A DNA stretch of 64,000 bases from Apostichopus japonicus (Eukaryota; Echinodermata; Holothuroidea; Aspidochirotida; Stichopodidae), in NCBI RefSeq assembly GCF_037975245.1, contig NC_092577.1, positions 22,098,398 to 22,162,397 on the forward strand. The letters are read 5' to 3'. A program made the translations under genes and the position numbers. Shown here in pieces: positions 35,521-46,805 of this stretch. The stretch's first letter is position 1. Every line of letters begins with the position of its first letter. The notes under the pieces are model-generated. The model was not told the DNA's origin, ran no database searches, and saw only the letters and a list, made by a program, of their open reading frames with translations.

Positions 35521-37065
35521 AAACAAAGTCTGACATGCTAGAATATCTAGGGAGGGGAGGGGAGGGATGGATGTTTTATCTTCTTTTGAGATGTTCACCT
35601 TGCCACGATGGTGTGCTTTAACTTAAATTATATATACATTTGCTTTTGGGACCAGAGTATATTATTCTTAAATATCTTGTAAAAAACTGTTACACTCCAT
35701 TCATATTTTTAATCTTTAAGTACCTTTTTTCAAATTCACACTATAGGGTTATTTATTTCATAACTCATACTTCAGATTCCTGCATGTTTCACCTTGCCTA
35801 TTTTTGAATTTTTATTTCACCTTGCCGTTTATTTTATTTGTATTTCTTAAATAAGTTATCAACTTTCTCACAATGTCATGTCTTTCTCACTTATGTATTT
35901 CATAACTTATACTTGCTCAGATTCCTGCCAGTATATTTCACCTTGCCTTTTATGTTACTTGTATTTTTTAAATAGGTTTCAACAAATTTTACTCTTCAAT
36001 GTCATGTTTTTTTAAATTGTAGTAGGTTTCACATTTTCTTAATATATTTAGTTCTACAAACAACATATGTTGGCATCCTTCTATTCATGAATTTAAGCTT
36101 ATCTATTCAATTGTCATATGTAATACTGAGCTCTTTTACCAAATAACCTTTAAATTTAAACCCTTAGGGGGATCCCAACCGGGTCGAGTATTGGACCAGT
36201 TGAGAATCCCAGTTCAACCTATTTAAAAATATTAGTAGTAAAACATAGTTGACCCAGTTGAACCCAGTAAAACATAGTTGACCCAGTAAAACATAGTTGA
36301 ACCAGTTGGACCCAGTAAAACATAGTTGACCCAGTGAAACAGTTGAACCAGTTGGACCCAGTTAAACATAGTTGAACCAGTTGGACCCAGTAAAACATAG
36401 TTGAACCAGTTGGGAACCCCAGTTCAACCTACTTCAAATTTGGGCCAATTTCCGTATAGAAAATTCAAGTTGAACCCAGTTCAAAAATTCAAGTGGAATT
36501 TCCACCAGGGACAGCTTCATTGTCAATGCCATCCTTTGCACTAACTACCTCTACAGCCAAATCTCAGTGAGTTTTGTACTATTTAATTGAGATACATAAT
36601 TTTATACATCCGCAACTGGTGCAACAGTTTAATTGGAAACACCATTTTCTCATAGTGAGATACTATACCTTGGAATACTTACCCCAAATCTTCTGGGGAG
36701 ATCAATACAAAAAATCAATATCTTTTCTTTATTAACATTCCTTCTTTGAATGTAAAGCTTCAAAACAATACATTAATATGGTTGTAAACTTGCAAGAATT
36801 TGCAGTAAAATCCCAAGGAGGGAAGCTTTTACTTTTATGTTTGACATGTGGATGCACTATGATTAGAAGATGTGCAATATTGTTTTTTTGTACAGTTGAA
36901 AGGACATTTAAGGTCAGCAAAGCTGTTGCCTAAACTTCTAATAGACATAATGTCTCAAGAAGGGTAGTTGCAAGTTTTGTTAATGTATCTATGAGCTTAT
37001 GGAGGTGCTAGGATGTTTGAGATCTATCATATGGCTAACTTTAATATTTAAATTTGACTTAACAG
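35521..37065. other. Intergenic, with palindrome upstream and ACCCAGT repeats
   Basis: Follows the BEN-like stop. AT-rich, with repeated TTTCACCTTGCC motifs (about 35790-35950) and the ACCCAGTAAAACATAGTTGA tandem repeat. The first exons of the HECT gene may be hidden here, but I could not identify them. Confidence 0.4.
36228..36440. repeat. Irregular tandem repeat of ACCCAGTAAAACATAGTTGA
   Basis: About eight imperfect 20-37 bp units with alternating GACCCAGT and AACCAGTTGG. A block CCCAGTTCAACCTA occurs on both sides (about 36208 and 36419), suggesting a small element. Confidence 0.75.
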
Positions 37066-37131
37066 TGGAGGAAACCAGGTGCCAGGGCCATCCACATCTT
37101 CATCAGTGACTTCTTTGAATTCTGCTGATGA
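37066..37131 (+). CDS. Small upstream exon of HECT gene, copy A
   Basis: Acceptor TTGACTTAACAG and donor GA|GTAAGT; encodes GGNQVPGPSTSSSVTSLNSADE. A near-identical exon is at 40708. Its phase is compatible with the exon at 41933. Ser-rich linker; no domain. Confidence 0.55.
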
Positions 37132-38025
37132 GTAAGTATTACATAGATGCAATTACTGTTGAATGTTCCTTGGATGTTGATTAGTTTGAAGTTTATGTGA
37201 TTTTTGTTGAATTATTTGCTAAAAATATGATGGAGAGTGAAGATGCATGTTTGGTGAAATTAAGAAGGCAGGCAATGTATGTATCATACATAAGTGACTG
37301 ACATTCTGGAACAAGGGCAGAAGGGTCAAAGCTTTTGTCTTCAGAACTTCAAATAAAATTGTGAAATAATCCAATTACTCAACCATGTCAGTCATTTTGA
37401 CTTATCTGTGAAATTTCCTCATGCTCTAATTCATGTGAATTGGATTTTGAGTTTGAGACTGTTGTTTGGTTCCCATATGTCTGAATATAAGGATCCTTTG
37501 TATTGTCATTGGTATGTAGGCTAGTGTGCAATAACTCAATGCAGAGATGTTTGATTCAGGCATGTCATAATGGACAAAAAGTTCCTACACCCCAAAAGCA
37601 TGCTTGGGCCCTGGAAAGTAGCAAAACTCAAAAACATGAAATTGTCTTGGCCTTCAATAATATTGTGGCAATAACCTTTAAAGTGGCCATGACACGAAAA
37701 TTTCAAAGTCCTATATTTTTGGGATCCATCAAAGAATGTTCTCTAGAACATGTATCAACCAATCTGCCAGTTTAAAACTTGATTTTTCAAGTAGAAAATT
37801 GAGAATGAATTTACCCTTTTCGGCGTTTGAAACTTTGTTTACTCGAAAATTTTCCGATTCGCATGACGTCATGTGACGTCACGTTTTGAACACATTTGTT
37901 GTCGCTGCTTTACGATCCTCCGAACATACCATTCACGTACACAGCAGACAAGTACACATACCACTAGTAGTTACTAAACAAAACACCGATCACAAGTGCG
38001 ATATCAAATCAAAATTTCCTGTGAA

Positions 38026-38988
38026 ATGGCGGATTCAGAACCAATTGCGGCAACCGAAGTTCAAAGTGATAATGGTTCTTCACTAGGCAGTGAAATTGGG
38101 CTATAATTAGAGTGCCCTTTCTCATATTCGAAGCAGAGAGTGAAGGCGATGATCATTCCAATATTGAACCGAACGTTGAGGGTGGAGCGGAGGTGTTAGA
38201 ACCGTATCAGTTCGAGCCTGTTAAACGAGCCGAAATTGAAGCTCCACAACATATCGAAGAAGACATCCGTTCGAAACCATTGCAAGGAACATACAACGTG
38301 GTAAGAATTTATTAACGAAGCATTTAAAAACAAAATCCAGTCCATTTTGTGCATGTGTTGTTGGAATTCGCGGAACACCCTAAACCGTATTGTGCGTTGT
38401 GTTACGGTAACTTACAACCCATATGTAGAGTGTGTAGTACTAGTAGGGTAGGTTGCATACTGAAAGTTTGGCTCGGGGATGTAAGTTGCATTATGCAGCC
38501 ATGCTAGGTAGGCATATGTGTTATTTCATACTCTTTATTACTTGGCTAGTACTTTGGCCTGGAGTTTTGCAAATCAATTTTCTGAAACAAAAGAATGTTT
38601 CATGATACACGGAAGGTGTAAAATCACAACAAATGTAATCATAACTGTACATTGTATGCCTGCTTGTTATTGTGGACATCATGGCCAACATTAATACATT
38701 TTGAACTTTAATAAATTTTTTCCCAGGCAGTACAGATGCATAGCCTACGGTCAACAGGTTCAATGATACTTGGGGTTCCTAGCAAGACACGTCAGGGTTG
38801 TGCTACCATCATGTGCAGTCCAAAGGATCAGAAGTGATTTTCCAGCCAATGGTCATTACACTGGATTCAAGTTGCCAGGAGAAAACTCATTGTATAGGAA
38901 GCCTTGGTTGAGAAATTCCTCCAGAAACACCTTTTCTAAACTACGATTGTGTTGGATTATCAATCCGTCAGGGTTCCCTCAGTGTTGA
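38026..38988 (+). pseudogene. P2X7-like zinc-domain protein remnant inside Kolobok
   Basis: First part: ATG 38026, MADSEPIAATEVQSDNGSS, then a stop or frameshift near 38106, then FEAESEGDDHSNIEP and EPYQFEPV up to a donor (AACGTG|GTAAG) near 38301. Later part: HVRVVLPSCAVQRIRSDFP and NGHYTGFKLPG at about 38786-38880. Both match a family often annotated in invertebrates as P2X-purinoceptor-7-like intracellular domain proteins. The Cys-rich middle is missing. Not a functional gene here. Confidence 0.55.
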
Positions 38989-39741
38989 TATATTGAAATT
39001 CAAGACTTTTAATTCAGGATGAAAAGGTTATTTTCCAGACCCAACATCAACAATGAAAGAAAAGGCATGTTTTGAAGCATTTGGACACAAGTATTGGCGT
39101 GACCGTGATGTCATATAATATGTGCATAAGGGAACGGACATTGACCTTTTTAGGGGCATTTACCTCCCAGACGTTTGATTCGTACCTTTAATCTGGAAGC
39201 CAAAATATCCAAATTTTGTTCAATGATTTAACACTTGAACTATGTTGTGTGAATTTTTGGCTCTGTGACTTTAAAATAAATCGCTTTGAGATTTAATTAA
39301 ACACCCTTTGGAATAAAATCTTTTTACCTACCTAGTATTTTGACCCATCCCCATTACCCCCACTCCCTCCACAACATAAAAAATGGTTTTCCTGGAATAG
39401 GAATAAGAAATTATTGCTATAACTAACTGATCCAGCATATTCCAGAAATAAATTGGGGCACTGAGATTTGTTCACAAGAAGATGTAACCCATCGCTTCTG
39501 AAGCTAACCTCATAGCTTATTAGAATACAATAGAGCAATGAAGGGGGTGTTAATTTAGATGATACAGTAAAATCTCTTCGTCTATTGCGACTTCAGTGTA
39601 GTAACGCTAATACTATAGTACTACTAGTGCTCAGCGCGCTTCCTCCTAAGGATCGCCACTTGCCCCATTGGAGGTTTCCTGTTCCCCGATCTGGTCTTCA
39701 GAGTAGTTTTTTGTGGATTACTTGACAGAAGAATGACTCTT

Positions 39742-39987
39742 TTATGTCGAACCGTTAAAGTCCATTTGTTTTATTTCATAACAAAAAGGAGGGATCGTAG
39801 TATGCTTCCGTGAAGTGTTCGCTTCATTCGGAGCTGCATACTGGCTAGGCCCAGTGAAATCGGCGCTGGTGTTGTGCACTAACTTGGTTATAATCGCCGT
39901 GTTTTTTTCGTCCTTCAGCCATGGATGAAGGCTAATTGCATGGGTAATGATATTTATGCAGCCCTCAACAACACAACGGTCCGGCAT
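39742..39987 (-). pseudogene. THAP-domain remnant inside Kolobok
   Basis: Starts MPDRCVVEGCINI, then ISLHPWLKDEKN, VHNTSADFTGPSQY, matching a C2CH THAP finger (C-X4-C, LHP, GPS). The distal C-X2-H pair is damaged. THAP domains bind transposon ends in P and Kolobok elements. Confidence 0.6.
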
Positions 39988-40707
39988 TTCTCTCGGATAG
40001 TTTACAACAGTTGTAAAAAAAACGAAATTACTAACGATATAGCGTAATACAGTGGTTGTTCTATCAGTGTAAATGTGCGTGTACTGTATATGGAACGGTA
40101 TGATCGTCGCGCATCCGATACATGCCTGGGCTTTGCACGTGTGTTCCTAACATGACGTCATCATTGTCTTGTTGTGAAATCGCATTCTCAGATATCTATT
40201 TTCGAATGCGAATATTAAAACGTTAATTACTAATTAGTCCTTGAGGTTTTCAAGGTGTTGAGGATAGTTTTGAACATAGATTTTCTCATAGATTCAGAGG
40301 AAGTTACTCTCGATGAGTTGGATTTTTCGTGTCATGGCCTCTTTAATATAGTGGCAGTATAACCTTGTATGCATGGTTCCAAGGGTGTTTACAAGTATTA
40401 ATTAGCCTGAATGCGCCAAATGTGTGCAACAACAAGTATACATCTTTAGAATTTATTAAACCTCCACACATCTGTACAAGCGATAAGAAGTGCATGTTAC
40501 AATACACTATTAAAAGGATTAAAAATTGTACAAAAGTTAGTAATTGCAAAACAGAAATGGTACAAACAGCATATTAAACGAAAATTAAACCATCTTTTTT
40601 TTAAATTGTTTAAACAATGGTTGTCAAAATCTGTGGGCTTATTGAGGGGCTGGGATGATTGAGATCTATCATATGTCTAATTTGAATAGTTCAATTTGAC
40701 TTAACAG

Positions 40708-40767
40708 TGGAGGAAACCAGATGCCAGGGCCATCCACATCAGAGGTTTCTTGGAATTCTGCTGACAA
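40708..40767 (+). CDS. Small upstream exon of HECT gene, copy B
   Basis: Acceptor TTGACTTAACAG and donor AA|GTAAGT; encodes GGNQMPGPSTSEVSWNSADK. Over 140 bp, including flanking intron, it resembles 37020-37160. Exon duplication with the Kolobok insertion between the copies. Confidence 0.55.
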
Positions 40768-41932
40768 GTAAGTATTATATAGATGCAATTACTATTGAAC
40801 ATTCCTTGTCCAAATAGGAGTAAATTAAACTGCCAATTAATACCTGTGATTGAAAGTATAATATGTTTGAATACTAGTTAATGGAGACCCTGATGAATCT
40901 TCAGTGCACTGGTCTAGATGTACAGAGTCTAAGGTAATCAGACATATCACTGTCCTTTGTTCAAGTTCATATTGTAATCACAAAATAACAAACATAACAT
41001 CATGCATTGCAGCACCAGAGCATCGATGCTGTTGATGGATTATCGATCAAGACAGAATATATTGATTTTTTGTCTTTCAATGTGTGTACATGTAGTGATC
41101 ATATGTCAATTAAGCTTGTTTCATTTGTGCTGTGGAATTAATATCATGGCAGCTATGAACCAAGTAACATGCATCTTATAAGATAAGTCATGAGGGGATG
41201 ACGCTGACACTTATGTGATTATTAATCATGGTGAGTGTGGCTTAATAAACTGTTGAATTGCTAATGATGTCCATAAAGTAAGGACACCCATATAAGATAT
41301 GATAGGAGTTTTTGGGTAGGGAAACGTAAGGGGGGGTGGGGGGTTAGTCTGCACTGAAAGTTTGTATGGTATGGTCATTTTGCTACAAAACATATCAGAT
41401 TTGCCTAATTTCCTTCCAGAATACTTACTCTCACACAGAAACAATTTCCCCAAAATGCCCTAGCCGAAGCGCAAAGTATGTACTCAGCCCAACCTCCCCC
41501 CCCCCCGCACCCCCTTGAAAAGGATTTTTCAATTTGCATTGAGAGAGTTTTAGAATTCTACTGTGACTATGAATACTAATAACATGTTGTAGAGCTCTTC
41601 GTTAAGGCAAGAAGTCCAAAAATGGTTGATTGGTCCATGTTCAGTAAAAGGAAATGAATGAACTAACAAATAGTGATATATGACTAAGGAAATGGAAATG
41701 TAGGTCATTTCACAAATCAATTGAGCTTAATTGGCATCATTGTACATTGGACGTTTTACTCATTGATTAGGGAAAAACAAATCGGACGTAGCAAGACCCC
41801 AATGTTACAAACTTATTTTAAAGATTTGTTCAGATGGTATTTTGGAAGCCCATGCAGTTAACTGTTGTAAAAGCAATATCCTTTGTCTAAAAGTGAATAG
41901 TTAGGAAATTTGTCATGGTTCATTTATCCTAG
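40768..41932. other. Intron of HECT gene
   Basis: No exon recognised. Low-complexity G/C runs near 41330 and 41496 mark short repeat fragments. Confidence 0.4.
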
Positions 41933-44900
41933 ATATTTGTCAGATTACATCAGCATAATGGAGCCCATCGAAGATGATGAAAGTGATGAGGACATAAAAG
42001 CTGTAATGGAAGAAAGTCTGAGGGACCTAGACAGTACAAGGTAAAGTTTATTGTTCAGTAGTTGAATAACAATGCCATCTAATTATTTTGCAAGATTTCA
42101 GACCATGTAGATGGAAGTAATACTTGGTACATAAAATCATATTATAGCTGGTGAAAGAAAAAGTCATGTAATGTGGTACAATGGTTTATGCACACATTTT
42201 AGGCTATTTGAATAGCTTCGGTTGCAGTATGGTTTAAAGTCTTCCTTGTATGCAACTACTTTGAAGCTTTGTTAACATTGTTTTCACATGTCCACAGTGA
42301 CAATGTAGCCATGGAGGCTAAAATGCAACAAGTAATTGAAAGGTTCCAAGTAAAGAAGGAAACGTCTGAGAAATTGACTGTTGTGATACGTAGGAAGAAG
42401 ATTCTAAGGAGTGCCACAGAGGTGGTCAAGCAGAGTGGATTTTCCTTCCTAAATGAACCTGTAATTCATTTCTCTAAAGAGGATGCAGTGGACCTCGGCG
42501 GACCGAAAAGGGAGTTTTTTACGGATGTTTTTGTCTTACACTCTTAATATTTCTGCCAATATGCTGCAGGATATCGGCTTAATTCAATTATTTTTCTTGA
42601 CATTGTTATATAAAAGGTTTAGATTCTCTTAGTTGTTACTATTCTCTATCTTCCCTGTGGAGGGGAAAGAGACTATAAAACATAAAGAAAATGTACAAGA
42701 AAGTATATCATATTACGAAGGATACAAGCAAGCATAAAGTTCAATACAAAAAACTTGTCTTCGGGAAATCACAAATATCACCAAAATAATAGGTAAAAAA
42801 TAAATGAATAAGGAAAAAAGGCCTGAAAGGAAAGAGGACAATAGCGACAACAAAATAGCCAACTGAAAAAATAGCAAAAGCATGCCAACAACATTGACAG
42901 GAAAAAAGAAATGGCAGTGGATGAGCTCGATCAGGTTTGATATGAATTTATTATTACTAATGTGTTAGATTATGAATAAATATACTTTCATCTTGTGGAG
43001 GATTGAATGGGCATATGCCATAATTACCTTTTTCGCAACATATTCAATGATCTTCCATGCAACACAAAATCATATATGTTTTTCATTGTAGCTGTATGTA
43101 TGCATTAATAGTTTATATTCTACAAGCCTTATTTACATATTCAACTACCCGTCTAGAAGAATGTACACCTGTCTATTTTTCCATATTAAACTACTTACAC
43201 AGCAGTTATCAAACCTGGGTGTCTTTGAGAGGAAGGAGGGCCGTTTATACTTTTCTCATGACATAAGTCTCCTAGAGAAGGGAAAGTACAAACTGGCGGG
43301 GAGTGTTGTTGCTTGGAGTATACTCCATGGCGGACCAGGTTTCTCGAGGCTTCACCCAACTCTGTATGACATGATGGTTGGCAGAAAGACAGAGGAAGAC
43401 ATACAGATCGATGATGTGATTGACGGAGATGTGTCGTCTCGGTTGAACATGGTAATACATGGTGTATGGTTTTAATTGAGTTATTAACCACTGATCATGA
43501 TACAATGTACTCTAATGCCAATTAATTTGCTGCTATATGAAAAATAATTAATTGACATGCTGTATTAGGGAAACAAAGGATATCTACATAAACAATGATG
43601 GCGCTTCGCCTAGATAACATGATTCCTTTTTGGAGTTCTCTTTCCACTACTAAACATTGCTTTCAAATAATCCTGGAGAGGGATCCACTAACCCCCCCCC
43701 CCCCCTCCTTGACAGTTTCAGACACTAAATATGCCCCTTGTATTATACAACATATACAACTTAATTGTGAATATTTGTTATTAAAAACTTCAATTTCAGA
43801 TTAAAAATGCCACCTCTGATCGCATGGTTGCAGATGCAATTGCAACAATGGGTGACTGGGCTGCCAACAACGGATGCAGTGGTATCTATACGATGACACT
43901 GGAGACAAAGGAAGACAAAATACGTATCCTCCTCAAACAGCATTTGTTTTACAGGTATGACGGTCTAAGCTGTGTACATTCAACTTATAGCCAGAGAAAT
44001 CACATACTTGTATACATGTAAACCATGTACAGGATAGTCTTTTGGGGATTTTTTAAAAACCCAGTGATTTCATTTCAGCATATAGGAGACCCCACGTTTC
44101 AGAAATTTCACCATTGAAGTCTGATTACATTTGTTTGCTTGAAACAATTCACCAGTCTCTGTTTTAAAATTAGGGATGAGGAACGCCTTTTGGCCAAAGA
44201 ACAATTAAGTAGCGATGGAAAACCAAAAGTTTTTCTGGTGTAAAGTGTTTTGAGAATGTCTCAAACTTTGTAATAAATTGTATCCTATATCAACGAAGTT
44301 TTTTGTTCTTATAATTATGATCTGTATGTCCACAGATGCAAAGCAGAAATAGATCAGTTTCAGCAAGGGTTGGAAGCTGTTGGTGGATTTTGGGGGATGG
44401 TTGCGGAAGACCCTGGACCTCTCCGTTCTTTATTTACATCTTATTCCAAAGTATTAAAATTCTTGGATCTCAAGAAGTTGTTTAGGCCAAATTGGTCTGA
44501 GGGAACTCTGGACTTGGAACAGCAGGAAGATTCGATATACTGTTTGAACAATTCCTGATGAGATGCGAAGGTACAAACTCGTTAGACCATAATGTTCAAC
44601 ATATGCCATAAACACATACAAATGTACATTAGTCACGCAAAAACATGCACAACTATCATAACGGATATCCCTACCATTCTTTCCAAACATAAAAAAGTTA
44701 CCAATGTTTGGGAAAGGTTACTGCATCAATTAAAATAATCTAAGTATAATTTTTCATGGAGCATGTAATTTTTTTCACACCAGAGAGCTGCTACCGTAGG
44801 TTCCCTGATACACAAGTAATTGACCATTCTAATATAGCCTGAGTACATGCACTCTTCACTAATTTGCTGCACTGAAAAAAATAAATGCAAAACGCTAAAT

Positions 44901-45508
44901 GATAAAATGCATGTAAATTAAATCCCACACAGGTAGTAACAAGCATGGGGTGGGGGGGGGGGGCTTCTTAAACTGTTAAACATGGAATGCAACATTAAAT
45001 TTTAAAAATGTAGCAATATATTAACAACTTTTAAATAAGTTTAACATTGGCTAAAATTACCTTCATTTTTAATTGAAGACAGGAGATGCTGGGCTGAATC
45101 CCATAAACTTTATGCGTAATGCATGGGGAAAGGTGGATTAACTTGTGCTTGAAAAAAATGCATTTTGATTTGAAATGTATTACAAATGTTTATTCCTTTA
45201 TATACACAGCTGGACAATGTGGTACAGATGTCATTCACGACGATGGAAGCACGTCACATGCCATTATCGGACTGCATCACATCCTGCGATTCTGCACTGG
45301 TGCTGATGCAATTCCCCCCAATGGATTCACCAAGCGCATTGATGTGCATTTTTTTACTGCCTCAGAGGGGAAAAAATTCAAGGCATATCCAACAGCACAC
45401 ACGTGTGGCCTTGAACTACACCTCCCACGTGGGATAAATGATATCGACCACATTGCAGATCTCATGGTTGAAGCTATTCTTTGTTCCCCTGGTTTTGGGA
45501 AAATTTGA
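41933..45508 (+). CDS. HECT-type E3 ubiquitin ligase (G2E3-like), main exons
   Basis: Exons 41933-42040, 42298-about 42526, 43206-43451, 43800-43954, 44336-44570 and 45210-45508 (stop TGA). The first has an acidic UIM-like helix (EDIKAVMEESLRDLDS). HECT N-lobe motifs are VDLGGPKREFF, GVFERKEGRLYFSHD, SVVAWSILHGGPGFSRLHP and QGLEAVGGFW. The C-lobe has GADAIPPNGFTKRIDVHFF and the catalytic cysteine in YPTAHTCGLELHLP. The enzyme transfers ubiquitin from that cysteine to substrates. The family resemblance is to invertebrate 'G2/M phase-specific E3 ligase-like' genes. A one-base shift near 44540 separates EDSIY from LFEQFLMRCE; splice phases are otherwise consistent. The exon-2 donor (GTTTTT) is weak and an exon may be missing. 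Confidence 0.75.
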
Positions 45509-46805
45509 ATGCTCTCAGCATTTTATACATAAGTTCAAATCCTCTTGTATTTCTTAGTGATATACCATGTTGTTTTCTATTTATACTCTTAGTACTTTTA
45601 AATTGCAGATAAGAAAAAAACTGTTCAAAAAAGTTGCACCAAGGTGCACCTTTTGTTCCATGAGGGGCATAGGCGTACGAGGCGGGGGGGGGGCACACTG
45701 CCCCCCAAATTTTCAGAGGACAAGAAAATTCGGGCAAAAGTCCTGAAAAATCCGGGCAGCCTAAGAGGAGAGATTTTTTTGGGTCTCCTCTTAGGCTGGC
45801 TGAATTTTTCAGGACTTTTGCCCTAATTTCTTGTCCTCTGCAAATATATATATATACATATATATATATATGTAAATATGCAGTAGCTTGCCTGAATCTT
45901 TTTCAAATTTTTGCCCAACAATTCCATGATTTCCTTTATTTATTTATCATCATGATGCCCGAATATTTCCGTGTAACACCACCGTAAGCTCAGCTCATCT
46001 GGGCAGCTACCACGCTTTTTGCACGATCATTTTTTTTTCTAACTAGTCAATTGTATACCTGGACCAAGGGCGGCGGAACCGGGGGCACGTGCCCCCCAAT
46101 TTTCCTCAGGTTAAAAATGTGCCTTTTTTCTACATAAAAATTTAGGTGCCTCAGGTTAGCAAGAGGCCAGGGAACCAGAATGAACACTTGGGAAGGGCCG
46201 TTTCCGGCCATCTGAGAGGTTTGAACCAGAATGAAAACATTTCATGGTTCCTTGCTGCTGTTCATTAGTTCCATTCATAGGGAAATTTCTAACAAAGCCC
46301 TAATACAACAACAGTAATTTATGCTCACAAACTTTTCTTGCCAAAGTAATGCTAAGCCCTGATATCAATTGCAACACACATCAGTGTGTGAAGACTATCT
46401 ACCATTATCATCATACCAAGTTTGACGAAATTCCGACTAGTAATAGTAGCCAAGTAATTGCAATTTGGAGTATTTCACGTTTGACCCCATGAACTCATTA
46501 ATATTCATGAAATGAGCACCAACATCAACAGGGATAATCTACTTACTATGGGCCACCCACTCACCAAGTATGGCAATGATTGGTCATTCCCTCGTTGAGT
46601 TATTGTGCATACAAACTTTTCATAACGAAATAATGCTAGCCCCCCCCTTAAAAACATGCATGATATCAATTGCAACACACATCAGTGTGTGGAGACTATC
46701 TACCAATATCATCATACCAAGTTTGACGAAATTCCAATAAATAGTAGCTAAGTTATTGCAACTTGGGAGTTTTTGACGTTTGACCTGTGACCTCATTAAT
46801 ATTAT
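45509..46805. other. Intergenic with repeat fragments
   Basis: Contains the hairpin at 45714-45831, an (AT)n tract (45845-45871) and a fragment starting GGGCGGCGGAACCGGGGGC (46068). Two related stretches (about 46370-46500 and 46670-46800) share ATCAATTGCAACACACATCA and TCATCATACCAAGTTTGACG. No gene seen. Confidence 0.5.
45714..45831. repeat. Long hairpin (inverted repeat, arms about 55 bp)
   Basis: CAGAGGACAAGAAA...GCAAAAGTCCTGAAAAATCC...GCCTAAGAGGAGA, a short T/G loop, then the reverse complement with a few mismatches ending TTCTTGTCCTCTG. Could fold as a long stem in RNA or DNA. Confidence 0.88.

Larger units (their letters stand above)
37682..40342. mobile_element. Kolobok-type DNA transposon, decayed
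   Basis: Inverted termini AGTGGCCATGACACGAAAA (left) and AGAGGCCATGACACGAAAA (minus strand from 40342), each flanked by TTAA (37678-37681 and 40343-40346). TTAA duplications fit Kolobok or piggyBac. Remnants of a THAP domain on the minus strand (39742-39987) favour Kolobok. A P2X7-like reading region lies on the plus strand (38026-38988). The element lies in an intron of the HECT gene between duplicated exons. Confidence 0.75.
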
